Positions 1 through 6,862 are shown, counted from the stretch's first letter. The stretch is DNA of 10,322 nucleotides from Thiohalospira sp046546335 (GCF_046546335.1 NZ_JBKGYA010000064.1), one strand, 5' to 3'. Notes: a model not told the origin generated them from the sequence alone. A program made the numbers and translations.

Positions 1-884
1 TGCTCTCCTTCACCAAGGCGGCCGAGGCGCTGCACATGACCCAGCCGGCGGTCACCTTCCAGGTGCGCCAGCTCGAGGAGCACTTCAATACCCGGCTCTT
101 CGACCGCACCCACAACCGGATCAGCCTTACCGAGGCGGGCCAGCGCGTCTTCGACTACGCCGAGCGGATCTTCGAGCTCTACGGCAACATGGAGAACGCC
201 GTCCGCGACCTCACCGGGGCAGTGAACGGCGTCCTCCTGCTGGGGGCGAGCACCACCATCGCCGAATACATGCTCCCCGGGCTGCTGGGCGACTTCAAGA
301 AGCGCTACCCCGACGTGGGGATACGGCTCAAGGAGGCGAACACCGACGCCATCGTCTCCATGGTCGAGAACAACATGATCGACCTGGGACTGGTGGAGGC
401 GCCGGTGACCAACAAGAACCTCGCCGTGGAGCACTGTCGCATGGATCCCCTGGTCCTGATCTGTGCGCCCGATCACGAACTGGCGCGGCGGACGACCTTT
501 TCCCTGGCAGAGCTGCACCAGTACCCCTATATCTGCCGCGAGGAGGGCTCCGGGACCCGCGAGGTCCTGCTGGAGGCCCTGAAGGCGGAGGGTATCGACT
601 ACCGCCACCTGCAGGTGATCATGGAACTCGGCTCTCCCGAGTCCATCAAGGGGGCGGTGGAGGCCGGGATGGGGGTCGCCATCCTGTCGCGCTCCACGGT
701 GCACAAGGAGCTGCGCCTGGGGACCCTGGCGGCCCTGGAGCTGGAGCCGCAGGTGAGCCGGCCCTTCTCCTTCGTCCACCAGCGCCAGAAATTCCGCCTG
801 CGCGCCATGGAAGAGCTCATGGAGTTCGCGCGGGACTACTGCCGGGCCCACGCCGACCCGGCGACAATGGAGGAGCCGAAATGA
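1..884 (+). CDS. LysR-type transcriptional regulator, 5' end cut by window edge
   Basis: DNA-binding regulator of the LysR family. The frame is open from base 3, before any start codon. It opens inside the winged helix-turn-helix (SFTKAAEALHMTQPAVTF), so only about 15 N-terminal residues should lie outside the window; the in-frame ATG at 36 is an internal Met of the recognition helix. The HTH is followed by the linker helix (about 45-75) and a periplasmic-binding-protein-like effector domain. The ICREEGSGTRE stretch is typical of the CbbR/YeiE/CysB-like branch. The visible part is 293 residues, so the whole protein is about 308, normal for the family. Its stop overlaps the next start (ATGA, 881-884), so it is co-transcribed and translationally coupled with the amidotransferase-like gene. 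That is unusual, because LysR genes are more often divergent from their targets. Target genes and effector are unknown. Confidence 0.93.
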   Translation, partial: LSFTKAAEALHMTQPAVTFQVRQLEEHFNTRLFDRTHNRISLTEAGQRVFDYAERIFELYGNMENAVRDLTGAVNGVLLLGASTTIAEYMLPGLLGDFKKRYPDVGIRLKEANTDAIVSMVENNMIDLGLVEAPVTNKNLAVEHCRMDPLVLICAPDHELARRTTFSLAELHQYPYICREEGSGTREVLLEALKAEGIDYRHLQVIMELGSPESIKGAVEAGMGVAILSRSTVHKELRLGTLAALELEPQVSRPFSFVHQRQKFRLRAMEELMEFARDYCRAHADPATMEEPK

Positions 885-1618
885 AACAGATGGCCGTCAT
901 CCAGCACACCTACACCGAATTCCTGGGCCAGCTCGAGGCGCAGCTGGAGAAGCGCGAGATCGGCTTCTCCTACTACCGCATGGCGGTGGGCGACGCCATG
1001 CCCTCCAGCGCCATGCACTTCGACGGGCTCTTCGTCCTCGGCGGCAGCCACCCCAACGCCGACCGCGAGGCCTGCCCCTGGCTGGACGACGAGATGCGCC
1101 TCATCGGCGTCTACGAGAAGGCCAGGCGCCCGGCGGTGGGCATCGGCTTCGGCGGCCTGTCGGTGGCCGCGGTCCACGGGGCGGAGCTCTCCACCGAGCC
1201 CTTTCACAACGCCTACTGGACCACGGCCCACGCCACCGAGGCCGGCGCCGACGACCAGGTCGCCCAGGCGGTGGATGGTCGCCGCGTCCTGGTCCTCTAC
1301 AATGGCTCCGCCACGCTGCCGGAGGGGGTGGACCCCATCGTGGTGGACGACGAGGGCAACTGGCTGGCCATCCGGCCCACCGAGACCACCTACGGCCTGC
1401 TCTTCCGCCCGGAGATGAAGCCCGGCATGCTGGAGGATCTGGTCATGGAGGACGACAGGGAGACCCCCGAGAACCTCGGCGACCTCATGGTCGAGGCGCG
1501 CGAGAACTGGAAGGATATGCAGGATGTGACCGACCGGGTGGCGGTGGCGCTGGTCAGCGAACTGCAGCTCATGCAGGAGCGCCACAAGACCCCGGTCTTC
1601 TCGCTGAAGGTGGAGTGA
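881..1618 (+). CDS. Class I glutamine amidotransferase-like protein, catalytic residues lost
   Basis: A 245-residue protein with the class I glutamine amidotransferase fold. Visible landmarks are the VLGGSHPN loop (52-59), a PWLDDEMRLI helix (66-75), a nucleophile-elbow region at 84-93 and an FRPE motif at 175-178. In active enzymes the elbow reads G-I-C-x-G-x-Q and the second motif F-H-P-E. Here the nucleophile Cys is Gly89, the Gln is Leu93 and the catalytic His is Arg176; only Glu178 remains. Glutamine hydrolysis by the usual triad is therefore not expected. The frame is intact, which argues for a retained non-catalytic role such as binding or scaffolding rather than decay. The start overlaps the LysR stop by four bases, and the next gene begins three bases after this stop. 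Partner and function are not known; the fold call is firm, the role is open. Confidence 0.85.
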   Translation: MKQMAVIQHTYTEFLGQLEAQLEKREIGFSYYRMAVGDAMPSSAMHFDGLFVLGGSHPNADREACPWLDDEMRLIGVYEKARRPAVGIGFGGLSVAAVHGAELSTEPFHNAYWTTAHATEAGADDQVAQAVDGRRVLVLYNGSATLPEGVDPIVVDDEGNWLAIRPTETTYGLLFRPEMKPGMLEDLVMEDDRETPENLGDLMVEARENWKDMQDVTDRVAVALVSELQLMQERHKTPVFSLKVE

Positions 1619-1621
1619 TCC

Positions 1622-1981
1622 ATGAAGGAGTGGGAGAAGCGGCTCCTCGGCGCCGCCCGGGAGCTGGAGGCGGGCGAGCGGGAGACCCTCATCGGCTTCG
1701 CCGAGTACCTGGGCCAGCGGGGCGAGCAGGAGCAGCGCCCGGCGCCGGAGCCCCTGGATATCCCCCGGCCGGAGAAGGAGACCGTGGTCAAGGCCATTCG
1801 GCGGCTGTCGGCCACCTACCCCATGCTGGAGAAGGCGAAGATGCTCGACGAGACCTCCTCGCTCATGGCCGAGCACACCCTGCAGGGCCGGGACGCCGAT
1901 TCGGTCATCGACGAGCTGGAGACGATCTTCTACCGCCACTATGAGCGGCACTTCGGCACCACGGGCGAGGGCGGCGAATGA
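1622..1981 (+). CDS. Small hypothetical protein in LysR operon
   Basis: A 119-residue soluble, charged protein that I cannot assign to a named family. The N-terminal third (1-35) looks like an amphipathic helix pair (KEWEKRLLGAARELEAGE). It is followed by a Pro/Glu/Gln-rich linker (36-52) and a compact C-terminal block (53-112) containing VVKAIRRLSATYPMLEKAKM, then a Glu/Asp-rich helix and FYRHYERHF. No signal peptide or membrane segment is visible. The C-terminal block has the look of a conserved helical domain, but that is an impression, not a search result. It starts three bases after the amidotransferase-like stop, and its stop overlaps the start of the membrane protein (ATGA at 1978-1981). 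It is thus clearly an operon member and probably translationally coupled downstream. Other frames here are GC-rich shadows. Confidence 0.8.
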   Translation: MKEWEKRLLGAARELEAGERETLIGFAEYLGQRGEQEQRPAPEPLDIPRPEKETVVKAIRRLSATYPMLEKAKMLDETSSLMAEHTLQGRDADSVIDELETIFYRHYERHFGTTGEGGE

Positions 1982-3057
1982 ACAACCTGGTCACCGCCTG
2001 GTTCCGGCGGCGCTTCTCCGAGCCGCAGACGATAACCCTGGCCGTTGCCCTGCTGGTGGGCTTCGGTATCGTCTTCCTCTTCGGGAGCATGCTGGCCCCC
2101 GTGATCGCCAGTGTGGTACTGGCCTATCTCCTGGAGGGGATCGTCAGCTGGTTCGAGCGCCGCGGTGCCCCCCGGCTACTGGTGATCCTGCTGGTCCTGG
2201 CGGCCTTCACCGCCTTCCTCGCCTTCGTGCTGCTGGGGCTGGTGCCGCTGGTGTGGGTCCAGATCACCGACCTGCTGCGCCAGCTGCCCCGCTACATCGC
2301 CGAGGGACAGCAGGCCCTTCTGGCGCTCCCGGCGGAGTACGCCTTTCTCTCCGAGAGCCAGATCCGGGAAGTCATCGATGCCGCCCGGACGGAGATCACC
2401 GGCATGGGGCAGCGGATCCTGTCGCTGTCGCTCTCCTCGGTCCTGGGGGTCATCAGCCTGGTGGTCTACCTCGTGCTGGTGCCGGTGCTCATCTTCTTCT
2501 TCCTCCAGGACAAGCGGACCCTGGTGGACTGGTTTGTCGGCCTGCTGCCCGAGGACCACGGCCTGCTCGCCCGGATCTGGCGGGAGATGGACCAGCAGAT
2601 CGGCAACTACATTCGCGGCAAGTTCTGGGAGATCCTCATCGTTGCCGCCGTCTCCTGGGCGGTCTTTACCCTGCTGGGCCTGGAGTACGCCCTCCTCATG
2701 GGGGTCCTGGTGGGGGTCTCGGTGCTGGTGCCCTACATCGGGGCTGCCGTGGTCACCATCCCGGTGGCGGTGGCCGGCTACATCCAGTGGGGCTGGGGGG
2801 CCGACCTGGCCTGGCTGGTGATCGCCTATCTCATCCTTCAGGCGCTGGACGGCAACGTCCTGGTACCGCTGCTGTTCTCGGAGGTGGTGGACCTCCACCC
2901 GGTGGCCATCATCGTGGCCGTGCTGGTCTTCGGCGGCCTCTGGGGCTTCTGGGGGATCTTCTTCGCCATCCCCCTGGCGACGCTGGTCAACGCGATCCTG
3001 CGCGCCTGGCCGGAGACGGGGCCCAACGGGAACGGGGAGGTCGCCGAAGCCGACTGA
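1978..3057 (+). CDS. perM: PerM/AI-2E-family membrane transport protein
   Basis: A 359-residue inner-membrane protein of the PerM/YdiK/TqsA superfamily (AI-2E transporter family, DUF20). Hydrophobic segments lie at about 20-36, 38-53, 67-95, 152-176, 217-235, 238-268, 277-297 and 308-342. A hydrophilic region (98-150) sits between the third and fourth segments, as in the family. Family-like motifs are YIRGKFWEIL (211-220), LVPYIGA (250-256) and the closing FGGLWGFWGIFFAIPLATL region. Length is normal (340-370). Characterised relatives export small molecules such as autoinducer-2, or act as Na+/H+ antiporters in halophiles; the substrate here cannot be read from sequence. It is the last gene of the LysR operon (4-bp overlap upstream) and is followed by a long palindromic repeat. 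The symbol perM reflects the subfamily resemblance only. Confidence 0.9.
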   Translation: MNNLVTAWFRRRFSEPQTITLAVALLVGFGIVFLFGSMLAPVIASVVLAYLLEGIVSWFERRGAPRLLVILLVLAAFTAFLAFVLLGLVPLVWVQITDLLRQLPRYIAEGQQALLALPAEYAFLSESQIREVIDAARTEITGMGQRILSLSLSSVLGVISLVVYLVLVPVLIFFFLQDKRTLVDWFVGLLPEDHGLLARIWREMDQQIGNYIRGKFWEILIVAAVSWAVFTLLGLEYALLMGVLVGVSVLVPYIGAAVVTIPVAVAGYIQWGWGADLAWLVIAYLILQALDGNVLVPLLFSEVVDLHPVAIIVAVLVFGGLWGFWGIFFAIPLATLVNAILRAWPETGPNGNGEVAEAD

Positions 3058-3080
3058 CTCGGGCTGTCGTGAGGCTGTCG

Positions 3081-3239
3081 GGTCAAAGAAGCACGGGTAG
3101 CCTCGGGGCCGCGGAGGCCGGGACGGGAGCGGGGCACCAGGTACACCGTAAATACGTCCATGTAGGCTCCACGACGGCGTCCCTGCCGTCGAGGACCTGG
3201 TACCCCGCTCCCGTCCCGGCCGGCCCTGGTCGGTTGACC
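3081..3239. repeat. Palindromic two-hairpin repeat element, copy 1
   Basis: An imperfect palindrome of about 160 bp between perM and dusA. The ends are GGTCAA (3081-3086) and TTGACC (3234-3239). The strongest outer stem pairs 3116-3142 with 3195-3221, 26 of 27 positions complementary. The enclosed core carries a short hairpin (TACG-TCCA-TGTA, about 3152-3163) and a longer one (CGACGGC...GCCGTCG, 3172-3191) whose loop is TCCC. Copies 2 and 3 near mutS share this core with different outer arms. No T-run follows on either strand, so it is not a standard intrinsic terminator. It could be a REP-like or MITE-like element, or an mRNA 3'-end structure. Confidence 0.85.
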
Positions 3240-3288
3240 GGGGGTGAATCGAAGACGAATCTCCTACCCGGATTCAGGGCCGCGCCGC

Positions 3289-3300
3289 TAGAATGACCCC
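3289..3300 (+). promoter_or_regulatory. Candidate -10 box for leaderless dusA
   Basis: TAGAAT (3289-3294, five of six matches to TATAAT) ends six bases before the dusA ATG. Transcription from it would start at or next to the A of the ATG. No Shine-Dalgarno sequence is present in the 15 bases before the start. A matching -35 at the normal distance is weak. TTGACC (3234-3239, the end of the palindromic repeat) is too far upstream, though it could serve a second weaker promoter with GAATCT (3257-3262) at 17-bp spacing. Confidence 0.45.
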
Positions 3301-4332
3301 ATGACAGAGTCCCGCATCGCCCCCGAGGTGTCGGTCGCCCCCATGATGGACTGGACCGACCGCCACTACCGCTACCTCGCCCGGCTCCTCTCGCGCCGGG
3401 TGGTCCTCTACACCGAGATGGTCCACGCCCAGGCGGCCATCCACGGGGATCGCGAGCGGCTGCTGGGCCACCACCCGTCGGAGTCGCCGGTGGTCCTGCA
3501 GCTCGGTGGTAGCGACGCCGCCGAGCTGGCCGAGGCGGCCCGGATCGGCGAGGCGTGGGGCTACAGCGCCATCAACCTCAATGTCGGCTGCCCCAGCGAC
3601 CGGGTCCAGGCCGGCCGCTTCGGCGCCGCGCTGATGGCGGAGCCCGACCACGTGGCGGAACTCACCGCGGCCATGCGCGAGGCGGTGGCCATCCCGGTGA
3701 CGGTGAAGTGCCGGATCGGCATCGACGAACAGGACGAGTACGCCGACCTGGAGCGATTCGTGGCCACCGTGGCCGCCGCCGGCGTGGAGACCTTCATCGT
3801 CCATGCCCGCAAGGCATGGTTGCAGGGCCTCTCGCCAAAGGCCAATCGTGAAGTGCCGCCCCTGCGGCCGGAGCGGGTCCAGCGGCTCAAGGCGGAGCAC
3901 CCCGAGCTGCAGATCCACGTCAACGGCGGGATCCGGGACTGGGAGACCGCCCGGGAGCAGCTCCATCCCGCCACCGGGCCGGCCCTGGACGGGGTAATGG
4001 TGGGCCGCGCGGCCTACCAGGATCCCTGGCTCCTGCAGGCGGTGGACCCGACCTTCTTCGGCGAGCCCGCCCCGGTGGATACACCGGAGGAGGCAGTGGC
4101 GGCCTGGCTCCCCTACGCCGAGGAGCGCCATGCGGACGGCGCGCCCATGACCGCCCTGACCCGGCCGCTGCTGGGGCTTTTCAGCGGCCGCCCCGGGGCG
4201 CGTCGCTGGCGCCAGATCCTCTCCGAGGGGGCGCCGCGCGCCGACGCCGACCCGGAGCTCATCCGCGAGGCGCTGGCGGCGGTGGCGCCGACGCGAGAGC
4301 CGGTCGAGGCGGGAACCTCTCCCGCCCTGTGA
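3301..4332 (+). CDS. dusA: tRNA-dihydrouridine synthase A
   Basis: FMN- and NADPH-dependent enzyme that reduces uridines in the D-loop of tRNA (positions 20/20a in the E. coli enzyme); cytosolic. The 343 residues fold as a TIM barrel followed by the C-terminal helical tRNA-binding domain. Family signatures are VAPMMDWTDRHYRYLARLLS (12-31, FMN site), TEMVHA (38-43), NVGCPSDRV (94-102, with catalytic Cys97), and the DusA-type HARKAWLQGLSPKANREVPP (168-187). The phosphate-binding GGIRDW (209-214) and GVMVGRAAYQDPWLL (231-245) complete the barrel. The length matches DusA (about 330-345). The ATG at 3301 is the natural start because the conserved FMN motif begins at residue 12; no ribosome-binding site precedes it. 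dsbC follows 44 bases later on the same strand, and the two may share a transcript. Confidence 0.96.
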   Translation: MTESRIAPEVSVAPMMDWTDRHYRYLARLLSRRVVLYTEMVHAQAAIHGDRERLLGHHPSESPVVLQLGGSDAAELAEAARIGEAWGYSAINLNVGCPSDRVQAGRFGAALMAEPDHVAELTAAMREAVAIPVTVKCRIGIDEQDEYADLERFVATVAAAGVETFIVHARKAWLQGLSPKANREVPPLRPERVQRLKAEHPELQIHVNGGIRDWETAREQLHPATGPALDGVMVGRAAYQDPWLLQAVDPTFFGEPAPVDTPEEAVAAWLPYAEERHADGAPMTALTRPLLGLFSGRPGARRWRQILSEGAPRADADPELIREALAAVAPTREPVEAGTSPAL

Positions 4333-4376
4333 GGACCAACACCCTGAATGCCCACCGACGGTAGCGAGGAATCGAC

Positions 4377-5135
4377 GTGATTGCAGCATCCAGACGAATG
4401 GGCGGCCTGCTGGCCGCCACCGGGTTGGGTATCGCCCTGATCCTCACCTTCTACACCGGTTCGGCCACGGCCGAGAGCAGCGACGAGCGCGACGCCCGGC
4501 TCACCGAGCAGGTGCGCAAACTCATCCCCAAGGCCGAGGATCCGGCCATCCGTTCCACGCCAGTGGACGGGATCTTCGAGGTCGTGGTGGACGACCAGGT
4601 CCTGTACATCACCGAGAAGGGTCGCTACATCTTTGCCGGTGACATGCTGGATGTGGAGGAGCGCGAGAACCTCAGCGAGACGGCCCGCGGTCGCGGCCGA
4701 TCCGAGCAGGTGGCGAAGCTTGATGACGACGACCTCATCACCTACCCGGCGGAGGAGGAGCGCCACCGGGTAACCATCTTCACCGACATCGACTGCCCCT
4801 ACTGCCAGCGCCTCCACGAAAAGATCGAGGCCTACAACGAGCGCGGGATCACGGTGCAGTACGCCGCCTTCCCCCGGGCCGGCAAGGACTCCGGCGCCTG
4901 GGACAAGGCGGTGGCAGTCTGGTGTGCCGACGATCGGGGCGCCGCCATGGATCGCGCCATGGAGGAGGGCAGCGATGGTGGAGGCGAGGCATGCGACAGC
5001 CATCCGGTGGGCGACCAGCTCGACCTCGCCGGCGAGCTCGGGATCCGCGGCACCCCCACCATCGTGGCCGACGGCGGGCAGATGATCCCCGGCTTCGTCC
5101 CGCCGGAGAAGCTGGCCGAGGCACTGGAGGAGTAA
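4377..5135 (+). CDS. dsbC: Thiol:disulfide interchange protein DsbC
   Basis: Periplasmic disulfide isomerase that reshuffles wrong disulfides, kept reduced by DsbD. GTG start at 4377, chosen because GAGGA (4366-4370) lies six bases upstream and the frame then begins with a signal peptide: RR at 6-7, a hydrophobic core from about 9 to 28, and a likely cut after ATA near residue 32. The mature part has the N-terminal dimerisation domain (about 36-115), a linker, and the thioredoxin fold with active site DC-P-Y-C (Cys140, Cys143). The cis-proline loop is RGTP (Pro227). Cys183 and Cys206 correspond to the structural disulfide of E. coli DsbC (Cys141/Cys163 there). E. coli has CGYC at the active site, so the Pro is a variation that can shift redox potential. 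Length 252 is normal. It sits 44 bases after dusA and converges on cnoX. Confidence 0.94.
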   Translation: MIAASRRMGGLLAATGLGIALILTFYTGSATAESSDERDARLTEQVRKLIPKAEDPAIRSTPVDGIFEVVVDDQVLYITEKGRYIFAGDMLDVEERENLSETARGRGRSEQVAKLDDDDLITYPAEEERHRVTIFTDIDCPYCQRLHEKIEAYNERGITVQYAAFPRAGKDSGAWDKAVAVWCADDRGAAMDRAMEEGSDGGGEACDSHPVGDQLDLAGELGIRGTPTIVADGGQMIPGFVPPEKLAEALEE

Positions 5136-5210
5136 CCCGGGACGGAGAGGGCGTCCATCGGGACTTGCACTCGACGTGTCTGGGCCCGTGGTTATCGGCA
5201 GGCGGGATCC

Positions 5211-6074
5211 TCAGTGGAGGGCGGCGAACAGCCGGCTGCGATAGCGGTTGACCAGCTCGCCCTCGTTGCCGAGCAGTTCGAAGACCGCCAGCAGCCCCTT
5301 GCGGCCGCCATCCTCGGCGAAGGTGCGGTCGCGCTGGAGGATGTGCAGGAAATCGGCCAGGGCCGTCTCGTGGTCGCCGGCCAGGGCGGCGCGGGCGCCG
5401 CGGCGATAGCGCGCCTCCAGGTCATCGCCGTCCTCGGCCAGGCGGCGCTCGATGGTCGCCTCACCCGGCCCCTCGCCGGCGATGCGGGCCAGCGTTACCC
5501 GGGCGCGCAGCCGCTCCACCCGGGGATCGGAGGCCAGGTTCACCGGTAGCCCGTCGATGGCCGCCTCCGCCTCGTCCGCCCGGCCGGTATCGGCCAGCAG
5601 CTCGATGAGCAGCAGCTGCAGGCGGGTGTTGTCCGGCTCCGCCTCCGCCACCGGCCGCAGCAGGGCCAGCGCCTCCTCGGGCCGCCCCGCCGCCCGCTCG
5701 GCCTCCGCCTGTTCCACCGTGGCGTCCGATGCCCGGGGCAGGTGGTTGTCGATGAGCGGCCGGATGGCCGACTCGGGCTGGGCGCCGGTGAACTCCTCCA
5801 CCACCTCCCCGTGCCGGAAGACCTTGACGGTGGGCAGCCCGCGGACGCCCCAGTCGGCGGCGAGCTGCTGCTGTTCGTCGGTATTCACCCGCGCCAGGCG
5901 GAAGGCCCCGGCATACTCCTCGGCCAGCCGCTCCAGGACCGGCATCAGGCTCTGACAGGGGCCGCACCAGGCCGCCCAGAAATCGGTCACCACGGGGCGC
6001 TGGCGGGATTCCTCGAGGACCTGCTGCTCGAAGTCCTCGGCGGTGACGTCGACGATGGTGGCGGTCTCGTTCAT
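5211..6074 (-). CDS. cnoX: Thioredoxin-TPR co-chaperone CnoX (YbbN)
   Basis: Cytosolic chaperedoxin: a thioredoxin domain fused to a tetratricopeptide-repeat tail, known in E. coli to protect substrates from overoxidation and hand them to GroEL/ES and DnaK. Residues 1-110 are the thioredoxin fold, with WAAW-CGPC (Cys37, Cys40) and the cis-proline RGLPT (Pro81). Residues about 115-287 are Ala/Leu/Glu-rich helical repeats (for example EAERAAGRPEEALALLRPV) matching the YbbN TPR region; length 287 is typical. E. coli YbbN has a degenerate SQHC site, while this protein keeps a full CGPC site, as Caulobacter CnoX does, so it may have real oxidoreductase activity. The start is supported by a GGAGAG Shine-Dalgarno just upstream (about 6079-6085 on the + strand). 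It is transcribed away from the regulatory RNA region and converges on dsbC with 75 bases between and no clear terminator. Confidence 0.94.
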   Translation of the reverse strand: MNETATIVDVTAEDFEQQVLEESRQRPVVTDFWAAWCGPCQSLMPVLERLAEEYAGAFRLARVNTDEQQQLAADWGVRGLPTVKVFRHGEVVEEFTGAQPESAIRPLIDNHLPRASDATVEQAEAERAAGRPEEALALLRPVAEAEPDNTRLQLLLIELLADTGRADEAEAAIDGLPVNLASDPRVERLRARVTLARIAGEGPGEATIERRLAEDGDDLEARYRRGARAALAGDHETALADFLHILQRDRTFAEDGGRKGLLAVFELLGNEGELVNRYRSRLFAALH

Positions 6075-6327
6075 CTTCTCTCCTCATACCGGAAGTCTGT
6101 GTCTTCGGGGGCGGTTTCTAACGCGCCCGGTGTGGGCCGCCGGGCCGCGGATCGCTCCGGGACGGGCAGTACAGGGCCCTGGCGTCGGCAATCGCGCCGG
6201 GGCCTCTCAACCCATCGCCGGGGCGGGTCGTGACGGGTACGCGGCTCGCCCCCGCGAGCACCAGCTTCCGATTTGGGGACTCCGTGACCGGGCTTCAAGT
6301 TGGCCTGGAACTGAACTGCGTCGAATT

Positions 6328-6422
6328 ATGTAGGGAATGCCTGAAATGTATGTAGGCGGTACGCCCGTTTCCATGACGGAATCTGTCATCCGGAATATTA
6401 TTTCGCTCTCAACTCATTGATT
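6328..6422. promoter_or_regulatory. AT-rich control region upstream of regulatory RNA (candidate GacA/UvrY and IHF sites)
   Basis: In the 440-base gap between cnoX and the RNA, composition drops from very GC-rich to AT-rich at about 6310-6440. Two direct copies of ATGTAGG (6328-6334, 6350-6356) lie 22 bp apart, two helical turns. The first sits in TGTAGG-N6-CTGAAA, a partial match to the GacA upstream activating sequence TGTAAG-N6-CTTACA. ATGACGGAATCTGTCAT (6373-6389) is a 17-bp palindrome with two mismatched pairs. CAACTCATTGATT (6410-6422) is, on the complementary strand, a perfect match to the IHF consensus WATCAANNNNTTR. GacA/UvrY plus IHF upstream of an Rsm/Csr RNA is known biology; assignment here is inference. 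The remaining 6075-6310 holds no gene I can see and presumably carries the cnoX promoter. Confidence 0.5.
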
Positions 6423-6534
6423 TGATGGAAAATTGAACGCCCTCACGTGTCTATGGCAGACGCACGGGCCGGACCAGGCCGGACTTGCGGGCCACGGTCG
6501 CTTTGTTAGGGTCTGCTTGAACAACAAGCGGTCG

Positions 6535-6862
6535 CAGGAAGGCCGATATAAGAGAATCCGCCAGGGAGGACGCGGTGGTCCAGGAGGGGCCCCGCCAGGG
6601 AAGGCAAGCTCAGGGATGAATCGCCAGGAAGGCGCGGCCACAGGGAGTGGCCGGAATCAGGGAAGGTAACAGGGAGGTGCTTTTTCAGGGCGGAAGGCTC
6701 GTACGGGGAGCCAGGGATCTTCGCCCTTTTGTTCGGACTGCAGGAGGTAGTCGCGGGGTCGGGCACGATGCCCGGGCCGGCAGGGAGCCGGCCGACCCGC
6801 TCTTTCGTTTCCCTTCGTTCCGGTATTGGAATCCTTGAGGCCCGCTCCGTGCGGGCCTTTTT
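6535..6862 (+). ncRNA. csrB: CsrB/RsmZ-type CsrA-sequestering small RNA
   Basis: A noncoding stretch dense in CsrA-binding motifs on the + strand. CAGGA- or CAGGGA-type sites start at about 6535, 6562, 6581, 6596, 6611, 6625, 6641, 6658, 6670, 6712, 6741 and 6781, with a degenerate CAGGGC at 6687 and further isolated GGA triplets. Several sites sit in hairpin loops: CGGCCAC-AGGGA-GTGGCCG (6635-6653) and GGCCGGC-AGGGA-GCCGGCC (6775-6793) are perfect 7-bp stems. CGCC-AGGAA-GGCG (6622-6634), GGTCC-AGGAG-GGGCC and ACTGC-AGGAG-GTAGT (6737-6751) show the same design. It ends in a Rho-independent terminator (6838-6862). The 5' end is uncertain. TATAAG at 6547-6552 would start transcription near 6559; a weaker TTGCGG/TAGGGT pair (6485/6507) would start near 6519. 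Size and motif number resemble CsrB (369 nt in E. coli) more than RsmZ. Such RNAs titrate CsrA/RsmA under GacA/UvrY control. Confidence 0.85.
6838..6862 (+). terminator. Rho-independent terminator of the regulatory RNA
   Basis: AGGCCCGC (6838-6845), loop TCCGT, GCGGGCCT (6851-6858) with the T-run TTTTT at 6858-6862. The complementary strand has no T-run after the hairpin, so it serves only the + strand RNA, not the converging GGDEF gene. The 68 bases to that gene's stop hold nothing else recognisable. Confidence 0.93.

Noticed and set aside
836..1951. 371-codon open frame on the - strand opposite the amidotransferase-like gene and its neighbour
   Set aside because: It is antisense to two well-supported genes and its translation is low-complexity His/Leu/Gly/Val-rich, the usual shadow in GC-rich DNA.
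3116..3221. Intrinsic terminator for perM
   Set aside because: The stem is far longer than a typical terminator and no T-run follows on either strand, so it is treated as a repeat element that might still affect RNA ends.
3116..3221. tRNA-like cloverleaf
   Set aside because: The two inner hairpins and long outer stem suggest a cloverleaf at first sight, but there is no T-loop, anticodon arm geometry or CCA end.
1941..3296. 451-codon + strand frame overlapping perM
   Set aside because: The product is Gly/Pro/Arg/Ala-rich without domains; the perM frame has clear membrane segments and family motifs.
3274..4389. 371-codon - strand frame opposite dusA
   Set aside because: Antisense shadow of a confident gene, with no start signal and biased composition.
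5136..5210. Bidirectional terminator between dsbC and cnoX
   Set aside because: No stem followed by a T-run could be found in these 75 bases on either strand.
6433..6838. Small open frames across the regulatory RNA (78 and 63 codons on +, longer ones on -)
   Set aside because: Composition follows the repeated AGGA/AGGGA motifs; there is no family-like protein sequence, and the hairpins and terminator explain the region better.
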